NCBI GenBank assembly: GCA_905221605.1
Contig: CAJNDS010000420.1
Span: 1 to 64,000, forward strand
DNA: 64,000 nucleotides
Reading direction: 5' to 3'
Origin: Symbiodinium natans
Lineage: Eukaryota > Sar > Dinophyceae > Suessiales > Symbiodiniaceae
The notes below the pieces were generated by a model. It worked only from the letters and a program-made list of their open reading frames with translations, did no database searches and was not told the DNA's origin. Positions 41,896 through 54,476 of this stretch are shown one piece after another. Numbering within the stretch: the stretch's first letter is position 1; the number at the start of each line of letters is the position of its first letter. Position numbers and translations under genes: made by a program.

Positions 41896-44300
41896 CGAAA
41901 CCCAGCAAAACCATCAAAGTGGACTGCTGTTTGCAGCAAGGCAACCCTTTGCTCGCACCGCACCGCGTCTCAAGGCCCTGAAAGTGGCAACGCGATGCGT
42001 TTCTGGACTGCAAGCTTGAGCCACCGCCCTCCACTTACCCATGACCATGAAACCGCGCTCATGCCTTCCTCGTTGATGCGGCTGACGCGGCTGACGCGGC
42101 TGCAAGAAGTCTTTTCCCACTACTGCAGCCACTGCAGCTGTACACTCCCCTCATTTGCTTCTTCCGGTGGCTCCATTACTGCGAGCGTAGGGGTCCCTCC
42201 AAGGGCTAAAGCATCAGCCCGCCGATAGGAGTACGTCTTGCAGGTGCAACGGAGCTTCCGCTGCGGAGATCCCCGTGCCGGACCCTTTTCTTTAGTGATG
42301 ACAATCTTGAACAGATTTCGAGGCCAGCAGAGTTGGAGACATCATGCGAACTCCTGCTGGCGCCAAAAACCAAGACGCGCTTTACATCAGTCACCGCGCT
42401 AGGTTCTCTCCACTTCGGAGGCTTGCAAGTTAAGTCCGCGAGAGGCTTCTATTCCCAAAAGCAATTTGACACAAGCCTGAACCGAGAACATGCTTCTTTG
42501 GGAGCTGCAAGTACGTGTGATGCCGGCTCTTGCCTGTAGGACCCATGGTAGTGCGGGAGCTTGACTTACACTGCGCTCCGTCCCCTCTTCCAAGAATGGA
42601 TCTCGTGCGTGGGGGGGTCATGCGCTGTCCATCCCTCCTATTGCGCGCTCGGTTCCGGACCTATTTCCGTCACAGGCGATGAAATTTTTTAACCGATGCT
42701 CGGACTTTGGCAAGCAGGTTTTGCTAGGCTGCTACGGTCTTTCGAAGGTCAGGATGTCGTTGCGCAACATGATTCGAGCAACACCTGATATCTTGCGCTG
42801 CGTTGCGAAATACCATGGCCCTGCCTTGTTTAATGTTACCAAGGGGGGGCAGTGGGTGAGTTACCGAATGCTTTCGGAAACGTTTCTTGGGGTCGTTTAT
42901 GTTACCATGGGAACCCTCCCCTCGACCTCGGTACCAGTTTACATGTGTGTCCTGCCCCTGTGTAACACAGCTAGCTCGCCTGGGGTGTAGGTACGCCTTA
43001 AAACTCACCGGTAACACTTCTGTGGCCCCATGCTTGAAGGGAAGGGGCATGAAATACCGGAATTTCGCTTGGTGCGTGAGCGCTTCTCATCGACACCAAA
43101 TTGGTTCGGCGTCCCTTCCCTCGACTCCAGCCGCTCGCACGTCTTTGGGCTTGCCTCCTTCAGTAAGGCGATTTCTCATAAAGGGAACCCTTTTGGACAG
43201 TGAAGTTTTGACCCGGAGCCATAAGGTTAGCAGCGGTCTAGCGATTCTAGCGGCCTGATGGCCAACAACATTGTCGGTCTGCGCTTTGCTGTCGGCTTCA
43301 CCCTTAGAAGCACGTGCCGCCTCCCTCTGTTTACTTCACACTGCCCTCACTGCCCTCACCAGTAGGATTGCCGTGTGTTCGTGTTCCGTCTTGGCGCCTC
43401 AGAAGTAGGTGTGGTGTGACGGAGTAGTGCAAGGGACTCAGCATCTTGTCCTGGTTTTACACACGTGCAGAGTGTGAAGGACGGTCCAGTTTCACGTCAC
43501 GGAGAGGAAGGACACGGAGCACGGCCATGCATGGACGATTGCACCCGCGGGCACCAGACGTGTCTAGGTTTGCCGCGGTCTTGCGGTCTAGCTTCAAGTC
43601 GAAAGGCCTTAAGGGCGAACATGGCAAAGGATCCCTCAAAAGAGTCTACCATGAGAATCTAGGGTCCGGCTGGAGGATCCCAAGAACCAAGACATGAATC
43701 TCAAGACCCTGGTGCGTGGTTCCTCTGCATTTGCATGAGGAGGGCAAAGATAGTGTCATAGGGGCCACGACTATGGCTGGCTGGCTAGTGTCCATGCAGC
43801 CCATGCAGCTTGTTCCAGGCAAATTGCCGCAATAGTTTGCAGCCCAGTTGCCATCCATCTGAGCTCTGCCATGCTTCGGGAGACAACGCTGTTCTATGCT
43901 GTTGCATGAACCTCGATAAACGGGCTCGCATCCAACAGCGTAGAAGCAGCATCTGCAGGCCTGCAGGCTAATGCCAACTAAGGGTTGAAACCATGAACAT
44001 GCGCACGGCCAAGAATTCAGCCATTGGCCGCGTAGCACGGTCAACTGGGACATCTGCAGCTTGGTGAATGACAGATGAGCAAGCGCCAAAACGCCCAGCC
44101 ATTGAAGTAAGTAAGGGGTGGTCACGAATGCCCAAAACCCTGTAATGCGATGGGAGCACTTGAAAAGCGACGGCCCTAAGTTAATGAGCCGTTGGGTGTG
44201 CTATTGCCTTGATTTTTTCCCAAAGCGACACCTGCAGACATCAAGCGTGGATGGTTGATGCTAAAACCCTGTAAAACGATGGGAACACTTGAATGTGACA
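41896..44300. other. Unassigned sequence
   Basis: A forward open frame of 103 codons at 42,679-42,990 (with ALFNVTKGGQWVSYRMLSET) is protein-like but unrecognised. A CCCTCAC..AGTAGG motif at 43,340-43,370 and 43,390-43,410 belongs to the family in the 31-36 kb repeats. The motif AAACCCTGTAATGCGATGGGA occurs at 44,137 and, in variant form, at 44,263. Confidence 0.4.
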
Positions 44301-44938
44301 CCCCTCATGTTGCGTCCATTAGCACCACGAGCCGGTTTTGGCAGTCGCTCAGAGTAAAGTGGCACGCTCGCCGGGAAGAACGCGAATGCTCTCTGGAGGG
44401 GCATGCAGTTGGCAAGCTATAGGCTGGGTTACCTGGAGCATGCAGAAGGTGTCGTGCCGACTGGCCTGTAGGCAAAGCTGTGTCCCGCGTTAGCCGCAAC
44501 CTTGCGTGCCATCGTGTTGGGCCAGTTGCAAGCCGGGCACTCCGTGGCTCCGCGGCTCGTGTAGGATGCGGGCTTTCGCCTTTTTTTGTTAAGATGAGTG
44601 CGCCGCCAACCTCGGGACGCAATTGAGCGGCCGCGACGCTTTGCTCGTGGTATGGACTCCTCATGAAAGCAGCTAATGTGCCTTCAGATGCCTTCACCAA
44701 AAGATATTGCCCACTGCTTCTCCGTTTCCGTCTGGAGACGGTACGAGGATTGGTGCATAAGCCAAGTCAGAGGCACAGGCAAAGCAGCAGACACCGTGCA
44801 GGTTCGTAGAGTGGCTGGCTCACACCTTTGCTCGGGTTTGAGGCGCAAGCCGTTCGCCGGGTCACGCAAGGCCTTTCTGGCCGGCATAGCTGGCCGGCAC
44901 CGCCGGCCCGTGATGTGTCCCACCAGGGTCACCCTGCT

Positions 44939-45493
44939 TTAGAACTTGTTGGCCTGGTGCCCAGCCAGCAGGTTTTTGCAGGTTCTTTGATTGTCGTTCC
45001 ACAGCTTGGGCTTGCCGTGCTTCATCGCAGCAAGTTGCCGTCTCATGAATCCATGGGGCGTTAAGCTTGGAACAGCCTCGCGCTCATTCTGGAGCATTCG
45101 TTGGCGGATCATGTTGCTCAGGCACATGGTCCAAACCCCCTGCGCTGCAGAAGGCATCTCAGGAGGTTTGGCCCGCAGATGCCATGGCAATGGACGTAAA
45201 CTAGTGTAGCTAGTGTAGCTGCGTAGACTGGCGTGGCGACTATGGTGACCATGGTGTCGACGCGGAGGCCGGCAGCGCAGGTTTGGTCTTTGGCTGGCCG
45301 TGTTGGCAATAGTCTCGACAAGAGCGTCTGCTCTCTGCCTCTGGTCATATAGCGGGCGGATGATCTCAACAGGAAGCGGCCTTTCACGGGCTGATCGTCC
45401 GTATCTGCGTGCGCGAGCTATGGCAAGCACAAGTACAGAGGTCTGGGAATCCGGCACGGCTCTTTTGCCATTTCCCATCTGTCTCCACGACAC
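44939..45493 (-). CDS. Unidentified minus-strand open frame
   Basis: 184 codons. The C-terminal part (MCLSNMIRQRMLQNEREAVP ... MRRQLAAMKHGKPKLWND) looks protein-like, with basic helices. Its start lies inside the 400-bp repeat array. A similar-looking minus-strand stretch (MQSLCREANLAMYNGHAWKG) lies at 47,625-47,708 on the other side of that array, so both may be pieces of one repeat-interrupted gene or element. No family recognised. Confidence 0.25.
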   Translation of the reverse strand: MSWRQMGNGKRAVPDSQTSVLVLAIARARRYGRSARERPLPVEIIRPLYDQRQRADALVETIANTASQRPNLRCRPPRRHHGHHSRHASLRSYTSYTSLRPLPWHLRAKPPEMPSAAQGVWTMCLSNMIRQRMLQNEREAVPSLTPHGFMRRQLAAMKHGKPKLWNDNQRTCKNLLAGHQANKF

Positions 45494-47565
45494 GTGATTC
45501 TTTCGGCACAGCTACCGACTGTGACATGGCGCCGGCCTACCGGCTTGCCCGACAATGGTTGAGAAAAGTCTTCGTCTTAATATGGGTGCGGCTCAAAAGT
45601 CTAGGTATGTAACTGGCTCCCGGGCGTCTTTCCGCGACATAGGGTTTGTAACAAAGCCGTTCTGCTTGCGACAAGCAGCGTCCGCGACAAACCTCCGCGA
45701 CAAGCCTCCGCGACAAGCCTTTGCGACAGGCCCCTTCTTGGAACTGCAACCTTCGACGACGAAGGCATTGAGACAGCGCACGAAACAGCCGCGACAAACC
45801 CCGCGACATACGTATGAAACAAGTGGGCACGACATACGTATGTAACACAGGCGGGGGTCGGGACACCGACATACCCCTGTTTAGAGCCACAGCCATATGG
45901 CTCCGGACCGGCTTCGGACTTGCCGGTAAGATTGGGCCAAGACAAGTAGGGTGGCATACTCGCAGAAGAACAGGAGCCTGGAGATTCAGCTAACCTCAAG
46001 CTGGCATGCAACCCGCAACCCGATTCTTCCCTCGGCCCTTTTTTGTGGGTTTAGGGCAGATAGGCCTCTGTGCAAGGTCCACTCTCAGTCCTGTGCAGTT
46101 GCCCAATTGGCTGTTTACGCAGCTTCTCAGGCAGCAGGCGTGAGAGATTTGGGCCTCTTGCTGTCCTGCTCCGTCTCCACGTTGGCCCCTTGTTGGCCAT
46201 TGTGTGTGTGCGAGGTCTGGGAATGTGGCACTTCTCTTTCGCCATTCCCCATCTTCACGACACGTGCTACCAACTGTGACATGGCATGGGCCCGCCGACA
46301 ACCGTTGAGAACAGTCTTCGTCGCACAAGCAAAAGAGCCAAAGAGATGTGATTCGGCGAAAGCGACCTGTTTCTGAAGAGTAAAGGACTTCGGCTATCAG
46401 CCCAGTTGCCTTTGACGAGGCTGATCGTCAGATTTTTCGTGCGCAAGCTCCGGTGTCGCCGGTGAGATTGACCCCCTTTGGGCGAAGACCACAAGAAGTG
46501 ATGCGTACTCGCAGAAGAACAGGAGCATGCAGATTCAGCTAGCCTCAAGCCGGCATGCGAACTGGCATGGCAGTCGCAAATCTTGCAACTCGATTCTTCC
46601 CTCGGCACACAGTCTCGGCATCCGGCACGGCTCCTTTTCCACGACACGTGGAATCTTCGGCACAGCTACCGCTACCAACCGCAACACGGTGCAGGCTTGC
46701 TCAGACAAGCGTTGAGAAAACTCTTCGTCGCGAGAGCAAAAAGGCCAACGAGATGTGACTCGGCGAATGCGACCTGATTCTGAAGCGAAAGGACTTCGGC
46801 TATCAGCCCAGCTGCTTTTTAAGGGCTGATCGTCAGAGTTTTCGTGAGGCAGCTCATTGACCCTCTTCGGGCCAAGGCCACAAGTAGAGAGACGTACTCG
46901 CAGAGGAACATGGAGATTCATCTAGCTCAAGCTCGAGCTGGCATGCAACCTGGCGCAGTTGCACATCTTGCAACCCGATTCTTCCCTCGGCCCTTTCCGG
47001 GCACACGGGCTCGGCATCCGGCACGGGTCCTTCGCTGTCCCCCTTCTTCACGACACTTGGAATCTTCGGCACAGCTACCAACCGCAACACGGTGCAGGCC
47101 GGCTTGCTCGGACAAGCGTTGAGAAAACTCTTCGTCGCGAGAGCAAAAAGGCCAACGAGATGTGACTCGGCGAATGCGACCTGCTTCTGAAGCGAAAGGA
47201 CTTCGGCTATCAGCCCAGCTGCTTTTTAAGGGCTGATCGTCAGAGTTTTCGTGAGGCAGCTCATTGACCCTCTTCGGGCCAAGGCCACAAGTAGAGAGAC
47301 GTACTCGCAGAGGAACATGGAGATTCATCTAGCTCAAGCTCGAGCTGGCATGCAACCTGGCGCAGTTGCACATCTTGCAACCCGATTCTTCCCTCGGCCC
47401 TTTCCGGGCACACGGGCTCGGCATCCGGCACGGGTCCTTCGCTGTCCCCCTTCTTCACGACACTTGGAATCTTCGGCACAGCTACCAACCGCAACACGGT
47501 GCAGGCCGGCTTGCTCGGACAAGCGTTGAGAAAAGTCTTCGTCGCAAAAGCAGAAGAGCAACAGA
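45400..47565 (+). repeat. ~400-bp tandem repeat array, about five copies
   Basis: Units carry GGAATCCGGCACGG ... CACGACACGTG.AATCTTTCGGCACAGC ... GTTGAGAAAA.TCTTCGTCGC ... GCGAAAGGACTTCGGCTATC ... TACTCGCAGA.GAACA. The first two copies are diverged. The last two (about 46,840 and 47,247) are almost identical at a spacing of 407 bp. It is a second example in this window of recent tandem amplification on an older diverged base. Confidence 0.9.
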
Positions 47566-48830
47566 CTCAGTGAAGACGACCGATGCTTCCGAGGGAGTAA
47601 GGAGCTGATGATCTCACTCCGCATTGATGCGTCGTTGATGGCCGCGGTGCCCTTCCAGGCATGGCCGTTGTACATGGCCAGGTTGGCCTCGCGGCACAAG
47701 GACTGCATCAGAGCACCCTTGTCTCAGCAGAGTGTACGCTGGGAGCATTTCGCAGGCTGTGAGCATTGCCCACATGCCAGAACAACAAAAGGCTGAGACC
47801 GAACAGCATCTAGGCAAGCAGCCTCCAAACGTGGCACCTTCAGGCATCGGCCAAAGACAGGGCTGGTGGGATCTACAGCTTCAGCTCGTGAGCTGCAAAA
47901 GAGTGGCTTGCACTTTCTGGAAACACTTGGAGTTCGACTGTTCAACTTCGCAATTTCGCGCCTTTCGGGACTTTCGCACTTTTCGACTTCTCACGTACAT
48001 TGGCACTGGTCACACTTGTGTGCATGATTTTTGAGCTTTTTGGCAATTTTGACAGTTCACGTCTTGAAATCTCTACGTTGCCAGCATACCTAAACCATTC
48101 ATGAACCAAAAACTCCCAAGCTCTAGCCTCAGGACCCAGAAGCAAAGCAACCACGCAAAGCAGTCCAGACGCAACGATAAGGAACACAACCGCACATTGC
48201 GCACCAAGAAGCATCAACAAGCACAACAAACACACACCACGCAAAACAACCACACACGGAGCCAAGACGCATCAGCTACCACACATCAGGCCAAGACGGA
48301 CTTCCCACGATGGCATATGCCATATGCGTTTGCTCTTGCAGTTTGATGAGAATTTTGTTGCTGCACTCCACTCCTGCACAGCAAGACCTGACGGTCTGAT
48401 GCTTGCCAGTGCTCGACCGGTGTCATGCAGGACCCGGCAAGAACTGAGCGGGAAGTTGGGAAAGCAATATGCGAGTGTACTCCATATCTTAAGTTGACAT
48501 ATCGGAACTGTTCTTCAGTCAGTTGTCCGATGGAGATTCAACGCACAAATTCACCACCTACCAAGGGAGGTTGATGTTGATGCACCCACATTTGGAATGC
48601 TTTGTTTAGAAATTCGCGTGTAGCGCATGGAGACAGCGGTTTCGATTCTGACCGTTTTGTGCTTGCTGCCCTCATCAACAGGGCTGCGCTGTAAGCGGGG
48701 GTCGGGGTGCCCTTGTAGTACCCAAAACAACTGTTGTTTTTGTCAAGGATGATATATGATATAGGGTTTTTGGTTTATGATATAGTCTTATGAAGTCCAT
48801 TTGGGCTCTCAGGCGTTTGCCCACGATGTA
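47566..48830. other. Unassigned sequence
   Basis: The minus-strand stretch near 47,625-47,708 (see 44,939-45,493) is the only coding-like signal. 48,100-48,300 is CA/AAC-rich. A plus-strand frame of 100 codons at 47,732-48,034 is unrecognised. Confidence 0.4.
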
Positions 48831-48839
48831 AAGTTGTCA

Positions 48840-48955
48840 TTTACATATTCCATTATACTATTCCATCATACATATACACATACAAAAACATATACCAAAA
48901 ACATATACAAACACATATACATATACACATACGTATACACATACGTATAGGAGCG
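48840..48955. repeat. ACATAT-type AT-rich microsatellite
   Basis: Irregular ACATATACACATAC, AAAACATATACC and CATACGTATACACATACG iterations. Confidence 0.9.
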
Positions 48956-50112
48956 AGGAGGGCGACCATGACACCCGTGGTGACAAGGACTGACTTGAAC
49001 TTGTGGCCGAGTACAGACTCGGCTTTGAAGGATTTGCGGGCTTGGGCTTTCTGCGACTTGGAGGTGTGACTGTAGGTTGGCGTCTGAAGTTCCTTTGAAT
49101 GGCAGAGCATGGCAGAGCCATAGGTTCCAAACCTCATCGCCAGGCAAAGCCTCAGGTTGGGGTTTAACCCAGCGAGTCCGCACATTGTAACGCTTGGCAA
49201 AGCTCCCGTTTGGGTGCGCTGTTATTTTCTTGGAACTGCAGAGCTACTCAGTGCCCAAATGGCCCAATCATCCCAAATCCGAAACTAAATTCTGCACTTG
49301 TGGTTGACTCAGGGTCCCAGGCCTTATTTTCGACATAAGGAGAGATCACACTAAAGGCTGATGACTAATGTTGAGCTCCGGGGCCAAAAACTGGTTGCTC
49401 TCGTTTTCGTGAGTGTCGGGAGTTGGGAAGTCCAGGGCTCGAGGAGGTGCGGGGCCCAGCGCACACCTGACCTGAGATGTTGGGAGGCGGGCTTGAGCTG
49501 GCATTGGCTCAGTTGCGAACTTCGAACTGACCACCCAATCCTGGCAGCTCCTAACTCCTCGGCATGAACCCACAACAGCCGGCCATTTTTGGCCCTGAGG
49601 AAAGCACAGCTTTCCATGCTTGCCTTGAGGAGCTGCTGCTGCCACCGGGAATGTGCGACTTTCCCGAAGCCGGGAGCTGAGGATCCCGAATGCTCTACAG
49701 CACGGCTTCATCGTAGCCTCTGGAACTTGCGCCGCCCTCAGACGTAGTGGCTGGTTTGGAAGTGGCTAACTGGCAGTTTGCAAAATGTGGAGGATGTCTC
49801 GGGTTCAGAGCAGTTATGGGGTTTCGTATTGAGGGTTTTAGCTTGCATGCTAATGAGTGTCTGCAGGCCTTGGGTTCTGCGGACTGCGCGCCTACGCGGT
49901 GATTCATATTTAGCTTGCATGCTCTACAGCACGGCTTAAAAACGTGAGGATGTCTGAGGTTTAGAGCCTCAGAGCAGTTAAGGTCTTGTGCTGAGGGTTT
50001 TGGCTTGCATGCTCATCAGAGTCTACAGGCCTTGGGGTCCGGAGTGGTCTTCTGCCTGTGACACGACGCTCAGTCGTTCGAACATTCTCGAACGCATTGC
50101 GGCGGCTGTGCT
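48956..50112. other. Unassigned sequence with a ~135-bp duplicated segment
   Basis: The segment TTTAGCTTGCATGCT.AT ... CTACAGCACGGCTT ... GAGGATGTCTGGGTT-like ... AGAGCAGTTA is present in two to three diverged copies between 49,690 and 50,045. No gene recognised. Confidence 0.5.
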
Positions 50113-53100
50113 TTCCAGACCCGTGTATGTCACGCCCTGTGTGTTTCTCCGAGGTCATGCCCGTGCATGTCACGCCCTGTGTGTTTCTCCGAGGTCAAGA
50201 CCCGTGCATGTTACGCCCTGTGTGTTTCTCCGAGGTCAAGACCCGTGTACGTCACGCCCTGTGTGATTCTCCGAGGTCAAGACCCGTGTACGTCACGCCC
50301 TGTGTGCCAAGACCCGTGTATGTCACGCCATGTGTGTTTCTCCGAGGTCAAGACCCGTGTATGTCACGCCCTGTGTGTTTCTCCGAGGTCAAGACCCGTG
50401 TATGTCACGCCCTGTGTGTTTCTCCGAGGTCAAGACCCGTGTATGTCATGCCCTGTGTGTTTCTCCGAGGTCAAGACCCGTGTATGTCGCGCCCTGTATG
50501 TTTTCCTCCGAGGTCAAGACCCGTGTATGTTGCACCCGTAGATGTCACGCCCTGTGTGTTTCTGCGAGGTCAAGACCCGTGTATGTCACGCCCTGTGTGT
50601 TTCTTGGAGGTCAAGACCCGTGCATGTCACGCCCTGTGTGTTTCTTCGAGGTCAAGACCCGTGTATGTCAGGTCCTGTATGTTTTTCTGAGGTCAAGACC
50701 CGTGTATGCCACGCCCTGTAGGGTCAAGACCCGTGTATGTCACGCCCTGTGTGTTGCTTCGAGGTCAAGACCCATCAAGACCTGTGTATGTCACGCCTCG
50801 CCCTGTGTGTTTCTTCGAGGTCAAAGAGCCGTGAATGTCACGCCCTGTGTGTTTCTTCGAGGTCAAGACCCGTGCATGTCACGCCCTGTATGTTTCTCAA
50901 GACCCGTGTATGTCACGCCCTGCGTGTTTCTCTCGGGTCATGACCCGTGTATGTCACGGTCAAGACCCACCCTGTGTGTTTCTCCGAGGTCAAGACCCGT
51001 GCGTGTCACGCCCTGTGTGTTACTTCGAGGTCAAGACCCGTGTATGTCACGCCCTGTGTGTTTCTTCGAGGTCAAGACCCGTGTATGTTACGCCCTGTGT
51101 GGTTCTCCGAGGTCAAGACTCGTGTATGTCACGCCCTGTGTGTTTCTTCGAGGTCAAGACTCGTGTATGTCACGCCCTGTGTGCTTCTCCGAGGTCAAGA
51201 CCCGTGTATGTCACGTCCTTGTGTGTTTCTCCGAGGTCAAGACCCGTGTATGTCACACCATGTGTGTTTCTCTGAGGTCAAGACCCGTGTATGTCACGCC
51301 CTGTGTGTTTCTTCGAGATCAAGACCCATGTCTGTCACGCCCTGTGTGTTACTTCGAGGTCAAGAGCCGTGTGTGTCACGCCCTGTGTGTTTCTCCGAGG
51401 TCAAGACCCGTGTATGTCACGCCCTGTGTGTTGCTCCGAGGTCAAGACCCGTGTATGTCACGCCCTGTGTGTTTCTTCGAGCTCAAGACTCGTGTATGTT
51501 ACGCCGTGTGTGTTTCTTCGAGGTCAAGACCCGCGTATGTCACGCCCTGTGTGTTCCTTCGAGGTCAAGACCCGTGTATGTCACGCCCTGTGTGTTTCTC
51601 CGAGGTCAAGACCCGTGTATGTCACGCCCTGTGTGTTACTTCGAGGTCAAGACCCGTGTATGTCACGCCCTGTGTGTTTCTTCGAGGTCAAGACCCGTGC
51701 ATGTCACGCCCTGTCTGTTTCCCCGAGGTCAAGACCCGTGTATGTCACGCCCTGTGTGTTTCTCCGAGGTCAAGACCCGTGTGTGTTTCTTCGAGGTCAA
51801 GAGCCGTGTATGTCACGCCCTGTGTGTTTCTCGGTGGTCAAGACGTCAAGACCCGTGTATGTCACGCCCTGTGTGTTTCTCCGAGGTCAAGAGCCGTGTA
51901 TGTCACGCCCTGTGTGTTTCTCCGAGGTCAAGACCCGTGTATGTCACGCCCTGGGTGTTACTTCGAGGTCGAGACCCGTGTATGTCACGTCCTGTGTGTT
52001 TCTCCGAGGTCAAGACCCGTGTATGTCACGCCCTGTGTGTTTCTCCGCGGTTAAGACCCGTGTATGTCACGCGCTGTGTGTTTCTTCGATGTCAAGACCT
52101 GTGTATGTCACGCCCTGCGTGTTTCTCCGAGGTCAAGACCCGTGTATGTCACGCCCTGTGTGTTTCTCCGAGGTGTTTCTCCGAGGTCAAGACCCGTGCA
52201 TGTCACGCCCTGTGTGTTTCTCCGAGGTCAAGACCCGTGTATGTCACGCCCTGCGTGTTTCTCCGAGGTCATGACTCGTGTGTGTCACGCCCTGTGTGTG
52301 GTTCTCCGAGGTCAAGACTCGTGTATGTCACGCCCTGTGTGTTTCTCCGAGGTCACGACCCGTGCATGTCACGCCCTGTGTTTTTCTCCGAGGTCAAGAC
52401 CCTTGTATGTCACGCCTTGTGTGTTTCTCCGAGGTCAAGACCCGTGTATGTCACGCCCTGTGTGTTTCTCCGAGGTCAAGACCCGTGTGTGTTTCTTCGA
52501 GGTCAAGAGCCATGTATTTCACGCCCTGTGTGTTTCTCCGTGGTCAAGAGGTCAAGACCCGTGTATGTCATGCCCTGGGTGTTTCTTCGAGGCCAAGACC
52601 CGTGTATGTCACGCCCTGTGTGTTACTTCGAGATCAAGACCCGTGTATGTCACGCCCTGTGTGTTTCTCCGAGGTCAAGACCCGTGTATGTCACGCCCTG
52701 TGTGTTTCTTCGAGGTCAAAACCCGTGTGTGTCACGCCCTGTCTGTTTCCCCGAGGTCAAGACCACGCCCTGTGTGTTACTTCGAGGTCAAGACCCGTGT
52801 ATGTCACGCCCTGTGTGTTTCTTCGAGGTCAAGACCCGTGTATGTCACGCCCTGTGTTTTAAAGTCAAGACCCGTGTATGTCACGCCCTGTGTGTTCCTT
52901 CGAGGTCAAGACCCGCCTATGTCACGCCCTGTGTGTTCCTTCGAGGTCAAGACCCGTGTATGTCACGCCCTGTGTGTTTCTCCGAGGTCAAGACCCGTGT
53001 ATGTCACGCCCTGTGTGTTACTTCGAGGTCAAGACCCGCGTGTGTCACGCCCTGTGTGTTTCTTCGAGGCAAGACCGTGTATGTCACGCCCTGTGTGTTG

Positions 53101-53252
53101 CTCCGAGGTCAAGAACCGTCTATGTCACGCCCTGTGTGTTACTTCGAGGTCAAGACCCGTGTATGTCACGCCATGTCACGCCCTGCGTGTTTCTTCGAGG
53201 TCAAGACCCGTGTATGTCACGCCCTGTGTGTTTCTTCGAGGTCAAGACGCGA
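50113..53252 (+). repeat. 41-bp satellite array 2
   Basis: About 75 copies of a 41-bp unit, CGTGTATGTCACGCCCTGTG + TGTTTCTCCGAGGTCAAGACC, more homogeneous than array 1. Because 41 is not a multiple of three and the unit has no forward stop, all three forward frames stay open for hundreds of codons (860 codons at 50,947-53,529; 574 at 50,330-52,054; 489 at 52,064-53,533) and each encodes the same 41-residue period in a different phase. The minus strand has stops in every unit. Whether any frame is expressed cannot be judged from sequence. Confidence 0.97.
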
Positions 53253-53570
53253 GAGAAGCAACATTCGGAAAACAGGGGCAACAGTCAGCAAAACAGGCGT
53301 CGAAAACAGGGACGCAACAGTCGCAAACGACCACGGCCAGAGTCAACAACACCCAGGCAACAATTCAAAAACACCAGCGCAACAGTCAGCAAACAGCAGA
53401 CCAGAACCGCTGGAAAACACGAGCCGTGCGTCAGAAAGCACGAAACAGCTCAGAGTCGCAAAAGCGAAAGCTGCAAGTCAACAAACATGGCTTGTTCTTT
53501 CAGTCAGTCAGTCTCATTACTCTGCATAGCTGAGTGAAGTCTACACTCATAAGAATCTAGACTTTTCTCC
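53253..53570. other. AC-rich flank of satellite array 2
   Basis: GCAACAGTCAGCAAAACAGG-type iterations (CAACAGTC about four times) make the satellite frames run on into Gln/Asn-rich ends until stops near 53,530. No gene is recognised. Confidence 0.6.
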
Positions 53571-53835
53571 AGGAAAAGCCCTACTTTCCTTACATTTTGG
53601 ACGGATTTTCTGTCATTTTCCTTAGGTTTTCGTTGGTTTTTCATAGGGAAAGCCCTATTTTCTTTACATTTTGGACGGATTTCCCTGTCATTTCCCTTAG
53701 GTTTTCCTTGGCTTTTCCTAGGGAAAACCCTGTGTTCCTTACATTTTGGACAGATATCCTCATTTCCTTGAGGTTTTCGTTGGTTTTTCTACGGAAACCC
53801 TATTCTGCTTACATTTTGGACGGATTTCGTCAAGC
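53570..53835 (+). repeat. ~74-bp minisatellite, about four copies
   Basis: The unit TACATTTTGGACGGATTT, TTTCCTTAGGTTTTCGTTGG and TTTTTC.TAGGGAAA.CCCTA is repeated with slight divergence. The last unit is truncated. Confidence 0.9.
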
Positions 53836-54335
53836 GTAAAAGCCACCCTGCTCACATGATGGGTGCCAACAAGTTTCTTGGGCTTTGAAGCGCGCTCTGC
53901 ACCGCCCCCCCCCCCCTCATTTGCAATAAACACAATGCTCACACGATGTTTTTCAACTAGTTTCTTGGGCTTTGAAGCACGCTTGGTACGGCTTAAAAGA
54001 AGCGGGGGGGGCGGGGATTGGTGGGAGGGCGCAGCCCCCCCACTTGCAAACACCCTGCTCACATGATGGGTGTCAACACGTTTCTTGGGCTTTTGAAGCA
54101 CGCTTGGTACGACTTGAAAGAAGCCGGGGGGGCTTGGGGGGGCGCAGCCAAACCCCCCCCATGTGCAAACACCCTGCTCACATGATGGGTGTCAACTTGG
54201 GCTTTGAAGCACGCTGCACGGCTCAAAAAAAGCGGGGGGGTTGGGGGGGGGCGCAGCCCCCCCCCCCCCCCTTTGCAAACACAATGCTCACACGATGTTT
54301 TTCAACTAGTTTCTTGGGCTTTGAAGCACGCTTCC
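53836..54335 (+). repeat. ~110-bp minisatellite with G-run/C-run hairpins, about five copies
   Basis: Each unit has GCTCACATGATGGGTGTCAAC, TTTCTTGGGCTTTGAAGCACG and AAAAGAAGCGGGGGGG, a spacer, then GCGCAGCCCCCCC and TTGCAAACAC. The G-run and the following C-run can pair. A ladder of GC stems is predicted, and either run could hinder sequencing. Confidence 0.9.
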
Positions 54336-54476
54336 TTTCTTCCTTCCTTGCTTCCTTCCTTCCTTTCTTCCTTCCTTGCTTCCTTCCTTTCTTCCTTCCT
54401 TCCTTTCTTCTTTCCTTCCTTCCTTGTTTTCTTCCTTTCTTTCTTCCTTCCTTTCTTTCTTTCCTTCTTTCCTTCT
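54335..54476 (+). repeat. (TTCC)n / (TTTC)n microsatellite
   Basis: An imperfect run of CTTCCTTCCTTTCTTCC units on the plus strand, followed at 54,620-54,660 by short A- and C-homopolymers. Confidence 0.95.

Noticed and set aside
49575-49600. Spliced-leader-like GGCCATTTTTGGCCCTGAG
   Set aside because: It only loosely resembles the dinoflagellate spliced leader and is mostly a GGCCA...TGGCC palindrome. No retroposed-gene context.
50113-53252. Array of regular repeats as a CRISPR locus
   Set aside because: Units abut directly with no unique spacers, no cas genes are present, and the context is a eukaryotic genome.
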